Below the pieces are notes generated by a model. That model ran no database searches. It had not been told where the DNA came from and saw nothing but the letters and a program-made list of their open reading frames with translations. Shown here piece after piece: positions 42,139 through 49,531 of a stretch of 64,000 nt of DNA. Location: NCBI RefSeq assembly GCF_009193135.1, contig NZ_VUKC01000004.1:161226-225225 (forward strand), given 5' to 3'. This DNA comes from Georgenia satyanarayanai. GTDB lineage: Bacteria; Actinomycetota; Actinomycetes; Actinomycetales; Actinomycetaceae. The position numbers and the translations under genes are program-made. Within the stretch, counting starts at the first letter, position 1, and each line of letters starts with the position of its first letter.

Positions 42139-42330
42139 TCAGCTGGCGTTGTCCTCGGTGAGACGGTGCGTCTCGTCCTGGATGGCGGTCGCGACCCCTT
42201 CGAGCGCCTCGGCGTGCTTGCGGGCGTGGTGCGCGCAGAAGAGCAGCTCCCCTACGGGCAGACCCACGCGCACGTACGCCTGGGCGCCGCAGCGGTCACA
42301 GCGGTCCTGTGCGGTCAGTGGGGCGGTCAT
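42139..42330 (-). CDS. Small zinc-ribbon-like protein (DUF7455 family)
   Basis: 63-residue cytoplasmic protein with a CDRCGAQAYVRV pair of cysteines and a later CAHHARKH cluster, which together form a likely zinc site (Cys-x2-Cys, Cys-x2-His). It belongs to a family of short actinobacterial proteins found next to the sigma factor / topoisomerase genes; function unknown. ATG 42330 (MTAPLTAQDRC) is chosen because homologues begin close to this; TTG 42354 and GTG 42342 are in-frame alternatives. Divergent from parE, and followed by a hairpin. In several actinobacteria the adjacent gene is likewise a topoisomerase B subunit. Confidence 0.8.
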   Translation of the reverse strand: MTAPLTAQDRCDRCGAQAYVRVGLPVGELLFCAHHARKHAEALEGVATAIQDETHRLTEDNAS

Positions 42331-42535
42331 CGTTGCGTTCACATCTGCATACAACCACGACTGCGCGGGAAACTTCCCCGGGACGGTGCCCCGTTCGCTG
42401 GCAGCGGACCGGGTGGCGGAACCCCGTGACGAGGGTCACGACGGCGCGGGCCCGCGGGTGCTCCCCGTCACCTCCTCACGGGGTGACCTTGCCCCGTCCC
42501 GCGGGTCAGTCCGCGGAAGCGGGCGAAGTGGTTCG

Positions 42536-42541
42536 TATGAT
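42536..42541 (+). promoter_or_regulatory. -10 box of parE (leaderless)
   Basis: TATGAT, 6 nt before GTG 42548; no ribosome site. Confidence 0.55.
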
Positions 42542-42547
42542 CGCCGG

Positions 42548-44683
42548 GTGCCTCCCAAGTCGACCGCCTCGCCCGCGCAGTACACCGCCCGCCACCTCTC
42601 CGTGCTCGAGGGGCTGGAGGCGGTCCGCAAGCGCCCGGGCATGTACATCGGCTCGACGGACTCGCGTGGGCTCATGCACTGCCTGTGGGAGGTCATCGAC
42701 AACGCGGTCGACGAGGCGCTGGAGGGGCACGGCGACTCGATCGACGTCGTCCTCCACCCGGACGGTTCGGTCGAGGTCCGGGACAACGGCCGCGGGATCC
42801 CGGTCGACACCGTCGACTCCGTCGGGCTGAGCGGGGTCGAGGTCGTCTTCACCAAGCTCCACGCCGGCGGCAAGTTCGGCGGCAGCTCCTACGCCGCCTC
42901 GGGCGGCCTGCACGGCGTCGGCGCGTCGGTCGTCAACGCCCTGTCCGCGCGGCTGGACGTCGAGGTCGACCGCGGCGGCAAGACCTACCGGATGACCTTC
43001 CACCGCGGCGAGCCGGGCACCTACGACGACCGTGCCGGCGCCGGCCCGGAGGCGCCGTTCTCGCCGTTCGTCGACGCGAGCGAGCTCGCCGTGGTCGGCA
43101 AGACGCCCCGTGCCCGCACCGGCACCCGCGTGCGCTACTGGGCCGACCCGCAGATCTTCCCCTCGACGTCCCAGTTCTCCTACGACGAGCTCGTCACCCG
43201 GGCCCGTCAGACGACGTTCCTCGTCCCCGGGCTGACCATCACGGTGCGGGACGAGCGCCGCCTGCCCGGCACGCCCGGGGAGGAGGGCCCGGTCGAGGAG
43301 GTGTTCCGGCACGACGGCGGTGTCGTCGACTTCGCCGAGTTCCTCGCCACCGACCCCGCCGTGTCCGACATCTGGCACCTCACCGGCAGCGGCACCTTCA
43401 CCGAGACGGTCCAGCAGCTCGACGCCTCGGGCCACCTGCGCCCGCAGGAGGTCGAGCGCACGTGCGAGGTCGACGTCGCGCTGCGGTGGGGACAGGGGTA
43501 CGAGACGACGGCCCGTTCGTTCGTCAACATCATCGCCACCCCCAAGGGCGGCAGTCACCTCACCGGCTTCGAGCAGGGGCTCGTGCGCACGGTCCGCAAG
43601 CAGATCGAGGCGAACTCCCGGCGCCTGAAGGTGACGGCGAAGGACCCGAAGATCGAGAAGGACGACGTCCTCGCCGGGCTCACCGCCGTCGTCACCGTCC
43701 GGCTGCCCGAGCCCCAGTTCGAGGGCCAGACCAAGGAGATCCTGGGCACGGCGCCGGTGCGCGCCATCGTCGCGAGCGTCGTCGACAAGCAGCTCACCGA
43801 GATCCTCACCTCACCCAAGCGCCACGAGAAGGCGCAGGCCGCCGCGGTGCTGGAGAAGGTCGTGGGGGAGATGCGCGCCCGTGTCCAGGCGCGGCTCACC
43901 AAGGAGATCTCGCGCCGCAAGAACGCCCTGGAGAGCTCGCGGCTGCCCGCCAAGCTCGCGGACTGCCGCACCGACGACATCGAGCGCTCCGAGCTGTTCA
44001 TCGTCGAGGGTGACAGCGCCCTCGGCACGGCCAAGCTCGCCCGGTCCAGCGACTTCCAGGCGCTCCTGCCGATCCGCGGGAAGATCCTCAACGTCCAGAA
44101 GGCCTCGCCCGCCGACATCCTGCGCAACGCGGAGGTCGCCTCGATCATCCAGGTCATCGGCGCCGGGTCCGGGCGCACCTTCGACCTCGACGCCGCTCGT
44201 TACGGCAAGGTCATCCTCATGACCGACGCGGACGTCGACGGCGCCCACATCCGCACCCTCCTCCTCACCCTGTTCTTCCGGTACATGCGTCCGCTCGTCG
44301 AGGCGGGGCGGGTGTACGCGGCCGTGCCGCCGCTGCACCGGGTGGAGATCACCGGCTCGGGCGGGAAGAAGGGGGAGAAGGTCTACACCTACTCCGAGGC
44401 GGAGCTCCACCAGCTGCTGCGCAGGCTCGAGCGCCAGGGCAAGCGCTTCAAGGAGCCGATCCAGCGCTACAAGGGGCTGGGCGAGATGGACGCCGACCAG
44501 CTCGCGGAGACGACGATGGACCCCGCGCACCGCACGCTGCGGCGGGTGAGCATGGCCGACGCCGAGGCGCTGGCCGAGGCGGAGCGGGTCTTCGAGCTCC
44601 TCATGGGCAACGACGTCGCCCCCCGCAAGGACTTCATCGTCGCCGGCGCCGGCCAGATCGACCGGGACCGCATCGACGCGTGA
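42548..44683 (+). CDS. parE: DNA topoisomerase IV subunit B
   Basis: ATPase subunit of a type IIA topoisomerase, 711 residues. The GHKL ATP site has EVIDNAVDEAL, DNGRGIPVD and GGLHGVGASVVNALS; the TOPRIM metal site has EGDSALG and TDADVDGAHIRTLLL; the C-terminus has QRYKGLGEMDADQLAETTMD. Length and the linked parC gene separate it from the dnaA-proximal gyrB of actinobacteria, so it is the second set (ParE, chromosome decatenation). GTG 42548 is supported by the TATGAT box. Between parE and parC lie two tandem-GNAT genes, and a third paralogue sits just upstream on the other strand. Confidence 0.93.
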   Translation: MPPKSTASPAQYTARHLSVLEGLEAVRKRPGMYIGSTDSRGLMHCLWEVIDNAVDEALEGHGDSIDVVLHPDGSVEVRDNGRGIPVDTVDSVGLSGVEVVFTKLHAGGKFGGSSYAASGGLHGVGASVVNALSARLDVEVDRGGKTYRMTFHRGEPGTYDDRAGAGPEAPFSPFVDASELAVVGKTPRARTGTRVRYWADPQIFPSTSQFSYDELVTRARQTTFLVPGLTITVRDERRLPGTPGEEGPVEEVFRHDGGVVDFAEFLATDPAVSDIWHLTGSGTFTETVQQLDASGHLRPQEVERTCEVDVALRWGQGYETTARSFVNIIATPKGGSHLTGFEQGLVRTVRKQIEANSRRLKVTAKDPKIEKDDVLAGLTAVVTVRLPEPQFEGQTKEILGTAPVRAIVASVVDKQLTEILTSPKRHEKAQAAAVLEKVVGEMRARVQARLTKEISRRKNALESSRLPAKLADCRTDDIERSELFIVEGDSALGTAKLARSSDFQALLPIRGKILNVQKASPADILRNAEVASIIQVIGAGSGRTFDLDAARYGKVILMTDADVDGAHIRTLLLTLFFRYMRPLVEAGRVYAAVPPLHRVEITGSGGKKGEKVYTYSEAELHQLLRRLERQGKRFKEPIQRYKGLGEMDADQLAETTMDPAHRTLRRVSMADAEALAEAERVFELLMGNDVAPRKDFIVAGAGQIDRDRIDA

Positions 44684-44718
44684 GGCGTCCCGCCCCGACC
44701 ACCACCGCCAGCGCGCCT

Positions 44719-44724
44719 TAGGAT
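44719..44724 (+). promoter_or_regulatory. -10 box of tandem-GNAT paralogue 2 (leaderless)
   Basis: TAGGAT, 6 nt before ATG 44731. Confidence 0.5.
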
Positions 44725-44730
44725 TCCGTC

Positions 44731-45747
44731 ATGCCCGACCTCCCCGACCGCGCCGCCCCGCCGGCCCACGCCGCCGTCCCCGCCCCCCACCTGGGCCTCA
44801 CCTGGCGGCCCCTCACGACCGATGACGCCGACCTCGTCCACGCGCTGACCGAGCGCTGCGAGGCCGTGGACCAGCCCGTCCTGCGCACGGCCCGGGCCCA
44901 GGTGGAGGACGTCCTCGGGCGCCCGGCGACCGGCATGAAGGCCGACAGCCTGGGCGGGTTCGACGCCTCGGGCGAGCTGCGGGCCGCGGCGTTCGTCCAC
45001 GCGCCGCTCGGCGACGAGACGCACGCCCGCGTGTTCATCAGTGCGTCGGTCGACCCGTCGTGGCGCGGGCGCGGCATCGGCCGCGCGCTGCTCACCTGGC
45101 AGGACGACCGCGCCCGCCAGATCCTCGCCACCCTCGACCCCCGCCTGCCCGGCCGCATCGCCGCGTACGTCGACGAGGACCTCGAGGACCGCCGCCGCCT
45201 GTACGCGGCTGCCGGCTTCAGTCCCAAGCGCACGTTCCGCGAGATGCGGCTGCGGCTGACCGAGCCGCCCGTCGCCGTCGACGTCCCCGAGGGCTACGAG
45301 ATCCGGCAGTGGAGCCCGGAGATCGACGACGCGGTGCGCGACGCCCACAACGAGGCCTTCCGCGACCACTGGGGCTCCCAGCCCGTCGCGGAGTCCACCT
45401 GGGCGGCCTCGCACCGCTCGCTCGAGGCGGCGTGGAGCGTTGTCGCCGTCCACCTCGAGACCGGCAGCGTCGCGGGCTACGCGCTGACCGCCCGCCACGA
45501 GCACCAGTGGGAGGCGCTGGGCCACTCCGAGGGCTTCACCGAGCTGCTCGGCGTGCTCCGTCCGCACCGCGGCTCGGGAGTGGCGCGCGCGCTGCTCGCC
45601 GCGGTCCTCACCGCGCTGTACCGCGACGGCATCGAGGTCGCCGCCCTCGACGTCGACATGGAGAACCCCTCGGGCGCCCACCGCTTCTACGAGCGCATGG
45701 GCTACGAGCCGCAGGGCGCGCGGATCCTCTACACGATCGAGGTGTGA
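44731..45747 (+). CDS. Tandem-GNAT acetyltransferase, paralogue 2
   Basis: 338-residue protein with two GNAT domains: acetyl-CoA loops PSWRGRGIGRALLTW (first) and RPHRGSGVARALLAA (second), joined across AHNEAFRDHWGS. It is clearly paralogous to the genes at 41048 and 45809; the C-terminal block (LDVDMENPSGAHRFYERMGY) matches paralogue 1 best. Both acetyl-CoA loops keep the Arg/Gln-x-x-Gly-x-Gly/Ala pattern, so both halves may be active. Substrate unknown. Starts 47 nt after parE, with its own -10 box. Confidence 0.88.
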   Translation: MPDLPDRAAPPAHAAVPAPHLGLTWRPLTTDDADLVHALTERCEAVDQPVLRTARAQVEDVLGRPATGMKADSLGGFDASGELRAAAFVHAPLGDETHARVFISASVDPSWRGRGIGRALLTWQDDRARQILATLDPRLPGRIAAYVDEDLEDRRRLYAAAGFSPKRTFREMRLRLTEPPVAVDVPEGYEIRQWSPEIDDAVRDAHNEAFRDHWGSQPVAESTWAASHRSLEAAWSVVAVHLETGSVAGYALTARHEHQWEALGHSEGFTELLGVLRPHRGSGVARALLAAVLTALYRDGIEVAALDVDMENPSGAHRFYERMGYEPQGARILYTIEV

Positions 45748-45796
45748 CGCGTCCCGCTCGGCGGTCCCGCCGGTAGGCCGTGACGCGGTGACCACG

Positions 45797-45802
45797 TATC
45801 GT
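45797..45802 (+). promoter_or_regulatory. -10 box of tandem-GNAT paralogue 3 (leaderless)
   Basis: TATCGT, 6 nt before ATG 45809; decides this start over GTG 45788. Confidence 0.5.
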
Positions 45803-45808
45803 CGGACC

Positions 45809-46849
45809 ATGCTCGAGGACTACGACGGCGCCACCCGCGCCCCGGCGCCCGGCGCCGGTGCGGACGGGGCCGGTGTGGTGCTGCCGCACGGGCACGACCT
45901 GCGGTGGCAGCGGCTGACTCTGGAGAACAACGACGCGCTCGTCGAGCTCCTCGGTCGCATCGAGGAGCACGACGACCCGCCCTACCGGACCACGGCAGAG
46001 GAGTCCGCGGAGACCTTCGTCGCGGTGGGGGCCGACGCCGGCAACGCCAAGGTCATCGGGATCGACGCCGACGGCGTGCCCCGCGCCTACGCGATCGTGC
46101 GGGTGCGGCCCACGGCCGGCACCTACCGGGCCCTGTGCGACGGCGGCGTGGACCCCGCGTGGCGCAGCCGCGGCATCGGCGCCGCCCTGCTGGACTGGCA
46201 GCTGCGCGCCGCCCGCGCCATCCTCGACGCCGCCGGGCAGGGCAGCGCCCTGGCCGTCGTCCACGTCGAGGACAACATGAGCCACGCACAGGCCATGCTG
46301 CGACTCGCCGGGTTCGTGCCCACCCGCTGGTACACCGAGATGCGCCGGGACCTCGCGCTCCCGCTGCCGGACGTCCAGCCGAAGGGCAAGGTGACGATCG
46401 AGCCGTGGGACCCGGCCCTGGACGACGCCGTCCGCCGCGCCCACAACGACGCCTTCAAGGACCAGTGGGGCGGGGAGCAGCACACCCCGGAGACCTGGGT
46501 GCAGGGCCGGACGTACTTCGCCCCGCAGTGGAGCTTCATCGCCCTGGACCGCACGAGCGACCGGGCCCGGGTGGCCGGCTACCTCATGTCCGGTCGCTAC
46601 GAGGGCGACTGGGAGGCGCAGGGGTGGACCGAGGGCTACACCGAGATCCTCGGCGTCCGCGAGGAGTGGCGCGGCATGCGGGTGGCCACGGCGCTCCTCG
46701 TCACCGCGATGCGCGCCTACGCCGCCGACGGCATGCAGTACGCGGGCCTCGGGGTCGACTCACCGGCACCCGACGGTGACTTCGGCCTGTTCGGCCAGCT
46801 GGGCTACGAGCCCACCCGACACTCGCTCATGTTCACCCGTTCCGTCTGA
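45809..46849 (+). CDS. Tandem-GNAT acetyltransferase, paralogue 3
   Basis: 346-residue tandem-GNAT protein, third member of the local family. First acetyl-CoA loop PAWRSRGIGAALLDW is intact; the second reads REEWRGMRVATALL, where the middle glycine of the usual R-x-x-G-x-G/A loop is Arg, so the second half may bind acetyl-CoA poorly. The marker is AHNDAFKDQWGG. The N-terminus has an extra 25 residues, Ala/Gly-rich. ATG 45809 is preferred because TATCGT lies 6 nt upstream. Ends 134 nt before the convergent parC gene. Confidence 0.87.
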   Translation: MLEDYDGATRAPAPGAGADGAGVVLPHGHDLRWQRLTLENNDALVELLGRIEEHDDPPYRTTAEESAETFVAVGADAGNAKVIGIDADGVPRAYAIVRVRPTAGTYRALCDGGVDPAWRSRGIGAALLDWQLRAARAILDAAGQGSALAVVHVEDNMSHAQAMLRLAGFVPTRWYTEMRRDLALPLPDVQPKGKVTIEPWDPALDDAVRRAHNDAFKDQWGGEQHTPETWVQGRTYFAPQWSFIALDRTSDRARVAGYLMSGRYEGDWEAQGWTEGYTEILGVREEWRGMRVATALLVTAMRAYAADGMQYAGLGVDSPAPDGDFGLFGQLGYEPTRHSLMFTRSV

Positions 46850-46898
46850 CGCCCGGACCCGTCTCCCGGTCACCGAGCGCTGAGGCCGCCCCGGGTGT

Positions 46899-46914
46899 CA
46901 CCCCCACGGGGGTG
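46899..46914. terminator. Possible weak terminator between convergent genes
   Basis: CACCCC-CACG-GGGGTG hairpin in the 134-base gap between the third GNAT gene and parC. Short stem; tentative. The word CCCCGGGTGTCA also recurs twice in this gap (46890 and 46939). Confidence 0.3.
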
Positions 46915-46983
46915 CGGCGCGCCGGGTCGTGGAAGACCCCGGGTGTCAGGGACGGCTCGGTGGGTGGTGCTGGGCCCGGGCTC

Positions 46984-49440
46984 CTAGCCGATGGCGGCGA
47001 CGGGGGCGGGCAGGGGGCGGCCGGAGCCGTCGCGGCGCTCGTCGACGTCGGGCAGGTCGACCGGCTGGCCCCCCGCGCCGACCGCACGGATCGGCTCGAG
47101 GCCGACCCACGCCGTCGTGACGGTGTCCTCCCCGCGGAGGAAGCGCTGCGCGCGGACGCCGCCCGTGGCGCGGCCCTTGCCGGGGAAGCGGTCGAAGGGG
47201 GTGACCTTCGCGCTGCCCGGCACGGTCCCCGGGAGGGCGGTGGAGGAACCGGCGACGGTGACGACGAGGCTGCGGGAGACGTCGTCGGGGTGGACGACGC
47301 CGAAGCCGACGACGCGCGCGTCCTCCGGCATCCTGACCCCGGCCATGCCGCCCGCTCCCCGCCCCTGGGGGCGGACGGCGGAGGCCGGGAAGTGGAGCAG
47401 GTGCGCCTCGGTCGTCACGAGCACGAGACGGTGCTCGTCGGGCGCGTGCGCGGCCCCGACGACGGCGTCACCGGGCTTGAGGGAGATGACCTCCCAGGCG
47501 TCGCCCTTGCCGGGGCGGTCGCTCGGGCTGACGCGCTTGACCGTGCCGCCGGCCGTGGCCAGGGCCAGGGGCGGTGCGTCGTCGTCCAGGCGGGTAAGGC
47601 CGGCCACCCGCTCACCGGGTTCGAGCTGGAGCAGCTCGCCGATGGGAGCGCCGCCGGACAGCCCCGGTGCGGAGTCGGTGGGCGGCAGCGCGGGGGCGTC
47701 GAGGACCGAGAGTCGCACGCAGCGCCCGCTGCTCAGCACGACCCCGACGTCGCCGCGGGTACGGGCCGGCACGGCCGCGGCGATGGCGTCGTGCGCCACG
47801 CGCGGGCCCAGGCGCGGCGGCTCCTGGGCGCTGCGGGCGAGCAGCCCGGTACCGGACAGTGCCACCCAGCACGGCTCGTCGGGGATCTCCAGCGGCACGC
47901 TCGTCCCGGTGCGACGGGCGGAGGCCGCCGAGCCGGTGGCCGGACCGCCGGCGTGCTCGAGGAGGACGGTGCGCCGCGGGGTGCCGTGCATGGCGGCGAC
48001 CTCGGCCAGCTCGTCGCTCACCACCTGCCGCAGCAGCGCGTCGTCGGCGAGGATCGCGCGCAGCTCCTCGATCTCGCGGGCCAGCGCGTCGCGCTCGGCC
48101 TCGAGCTCGAGGCGGGAGAACTTCGTCAGGCGGCGCAGCCGCAGCGCGAGGATGTAGTCGGCCTGCGGCTCGGACAGGTCGAAGACCATCATGAGGCGCT
48201 GGCGGGCGGCGTCGGCGTCGTCGGAGGAGCGGATGACGGCGATGACCTCGTCGATGTCCGCGATCGCGACGAGCAGGCCGGCCACGAGGTGGGCGCGCTC
48301 GATGCGCTTGGCCAGCCGGTGCTCGGTGCGGCGGCGCACCACGTGGAGGCGGTGCTGGACGTAGACCGACAGCAGCTCGCGCAGGCCCAGGGTCTGCGGC
48401 TGCCCGTCGACGAGCGCGACGTTGTTGATCCCGAAGGAGTCCTCCATCGGGGTGAAGCGGTAGAGCTGCTCGAGGACCGCCTCGGGGTTGAAGCCGTTCT
48501 TCACCTCGATGACCAGACGCAGGCCGTGCGCGCGGTCGGTGTAGTCGGAGGCGTCGGCCACACCCTGGAGCTTCTTGGCGTCCGCGGCCTCCTTGATCTT
48601 CTCGAGCACCCGCTCCACGCCCACCTGGTAGGGCAGCTCGGTGACGACGATGGCCTTGCGGCGCGCCGTGACGTTCTCCAGGTGGGTGGTGGCCCGGGTG
48701 CGGAAGGACCCGCGGCCGGTGGCGTAGGCGTCTCGGATGCCGTCGAGGCCGACGATCTTGCCCCCGGAGGGCAGGTCGGGCCCGGGCACGAAGCGCATGA
48801 GCTCCTCGAGCGTCGCGTCCGGCTGGGCGATGAGGTGGCGCGCCGCGGCGACGACCTCGACGAGGTTGTGCGGCGCCATGTTCGTCGCCATCCCGACGGC
48901 GATCCCCGACGCGCCGTTGACGAGGAGGTTGGGCATGGCCGCGGGCAGCACGGAGGGCTGGACGAGCTGGTTGTCGTAGTTCGGGACGAAGTCGACGACG
49001 TCCTCGCCGAGGTCCGCCGTCATGAGCAGCGCCGCGGGCGTGAGGCGCGCCTCGGTGTATCGGGGGGCCGCGGGGCCGTCGTCGAGGGAGCCGAAGTTGC
49101 CGTGCCCGTCGATCAGCGGCACCCGGAGGGAGAAGTCCTGCGCCAGGCGCACGAGCGCGTCGTAGATGGCGGTGTCGCCGTGGGGGTGGAGCTTGCCCAT
49201 GACCTCGCCGACGACGCGCGCGGACTTCACATGGCCGCGGTCCGGGCGCAGGCCCATGTCGTCCATCATGTAGAGGATCCGCCGCTGCACCGGCTTGAGG
49301 CCGTCGCGGGCGTCGGGCAGCGCGCGCGAGTAGATCACCGAGTAGGCGTACTCCAGGAAGGAGCCCTGCATCTCGGTCGAGACGTCGATGTCGACGATCT
49401 GCTCCGGCACGGGCGGCGGAGGGGTGCTGCGGCGTGGCAT
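46984..49440 (-). CDS. parC: DNA topoisomerase IV subunit A
   Basis: Cleavage subunit of the second type IIA topoisomerase, 818 residues. The breakage-reunion domain has SRALPDARDGLKPVQRRILY, the quinolone-determining helix HPHGDTAIYDALVRL (Thr91, Asp95) and the catalytic Tyr129 in AAPRYTEARL. A coiled tower follows (about 360-470), then a six-bladed pinwheel. The last blade reads FPGKGRATGGVRAQ instead of a canonical GyrA box (QRRGGKG), which fits a decatenating ParC rather than a supercoiling gyrase. ATG 49440 has GACAAT 6 nt upstream and a more distant GGGGGA. Partner of parE at 42548. Confidence 0.93.
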   Translation of the reverse strand: MPRRSTPPPPVPEQIVDIDVSTEMQGSFLEYAYSVIYSRALPDARDGLKPVQRRILYMMDDMGLRPDRGHVKSARVVGEVMGKLHPHGDTAIYDALVRLAQDFSLRVPLIDGHGNFGSLDDGPAAPRYTEARLTPAALLMTADLGEDVVDFVPNYDNQLVQPSVLPAAMPNLLVNGASGIAVGMATNMAPHNLVEVVAAARHLIAQPDATLEELMRFVPGPDLPSGGKIVGLDGIRDAYATGRGSFRTRATTHLENVTARRKAIVVTELPYQVGVERVLEKIKEAADAKKLQGVADASDYTDRAHGLRLVIEVKNGFNPEAVLEQLYRFTPMEDSFGINNVALVDGQPQTLGLRELLSVYVQHRLHVVRRRTEHRLAKRIERAHLVAGLLVAIADIDEVIAVIRSSDDADAARQRLMMVFDLSEPQADYILALRLRRLTKFSRLELEAERDALAREIEELRAILADDALLRQVVSDELAEVAAMHGTPRRTVLLEHAGGPATGSAASARRTGTSVPLEIPDEPCWVALSGTGLLARSAQEPPRLGPRVAHDAIAAAVPARTRGDVGVVLSSGRCVRLSVLDAPALPPTDSAPGLSGGAPIGELLQLEPGERVAGLTRLDDDAPPLALATAGGTVKRVSPSDRPGKGDAWEVISLKPGDAVVGAAHAPDEHRLVLVTTEAHLLHFPASAVRPQGRGAGGMAGVRMPEDARVVGFGVVHPDDVSRSLVVTVAGSSTALPGTVPGSAKVTPFDRFPGKGRATGGVRAQRFLRGEDTVTTAWVGLEPIRAVGAGGQPVDLPDVDERRDGSGRPLPAPVAAIG

Positions 49441-49446
49441 GGGGCC

Positions 49447-49452
49447 ATTGTC
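49447..49452 (-). promoter_or_regulatory. Possible -10 box of parC (leaderless)
   Basis: GACAAT on the minus strand, 6 nt before ATG 49440. Weaker match than the others in this window. Confidence 0.35.
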
Positions 49453-49519
49453 CCCCGACACGGGCGCCCGCCCGTGCAGCACCCCACGCCGTGTCCGGGT
49501 CCGCGTCGGACCCGGCGGG

Positions 49520-49525
49520 TAGGTT
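49520..49525 (+). promoter_or_regulatory. -10 box of the GNAT/acyl-CoA-synthetase fusion gene (leaderless)
   Basis: TAGGTT, 6 nt before ATG 49532. Confidence 0.5.
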
Positions 49526-49531
49526 GGACGC

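Noticed and set aside
42548..49440. gyrB/gyrA instead of parE/parC
   Set aside because: Actinobacterial gyrBA lie next to dnaA; this pair sits by sigA, is split by GNAT genes and the A subunit lacks a GyrA box.
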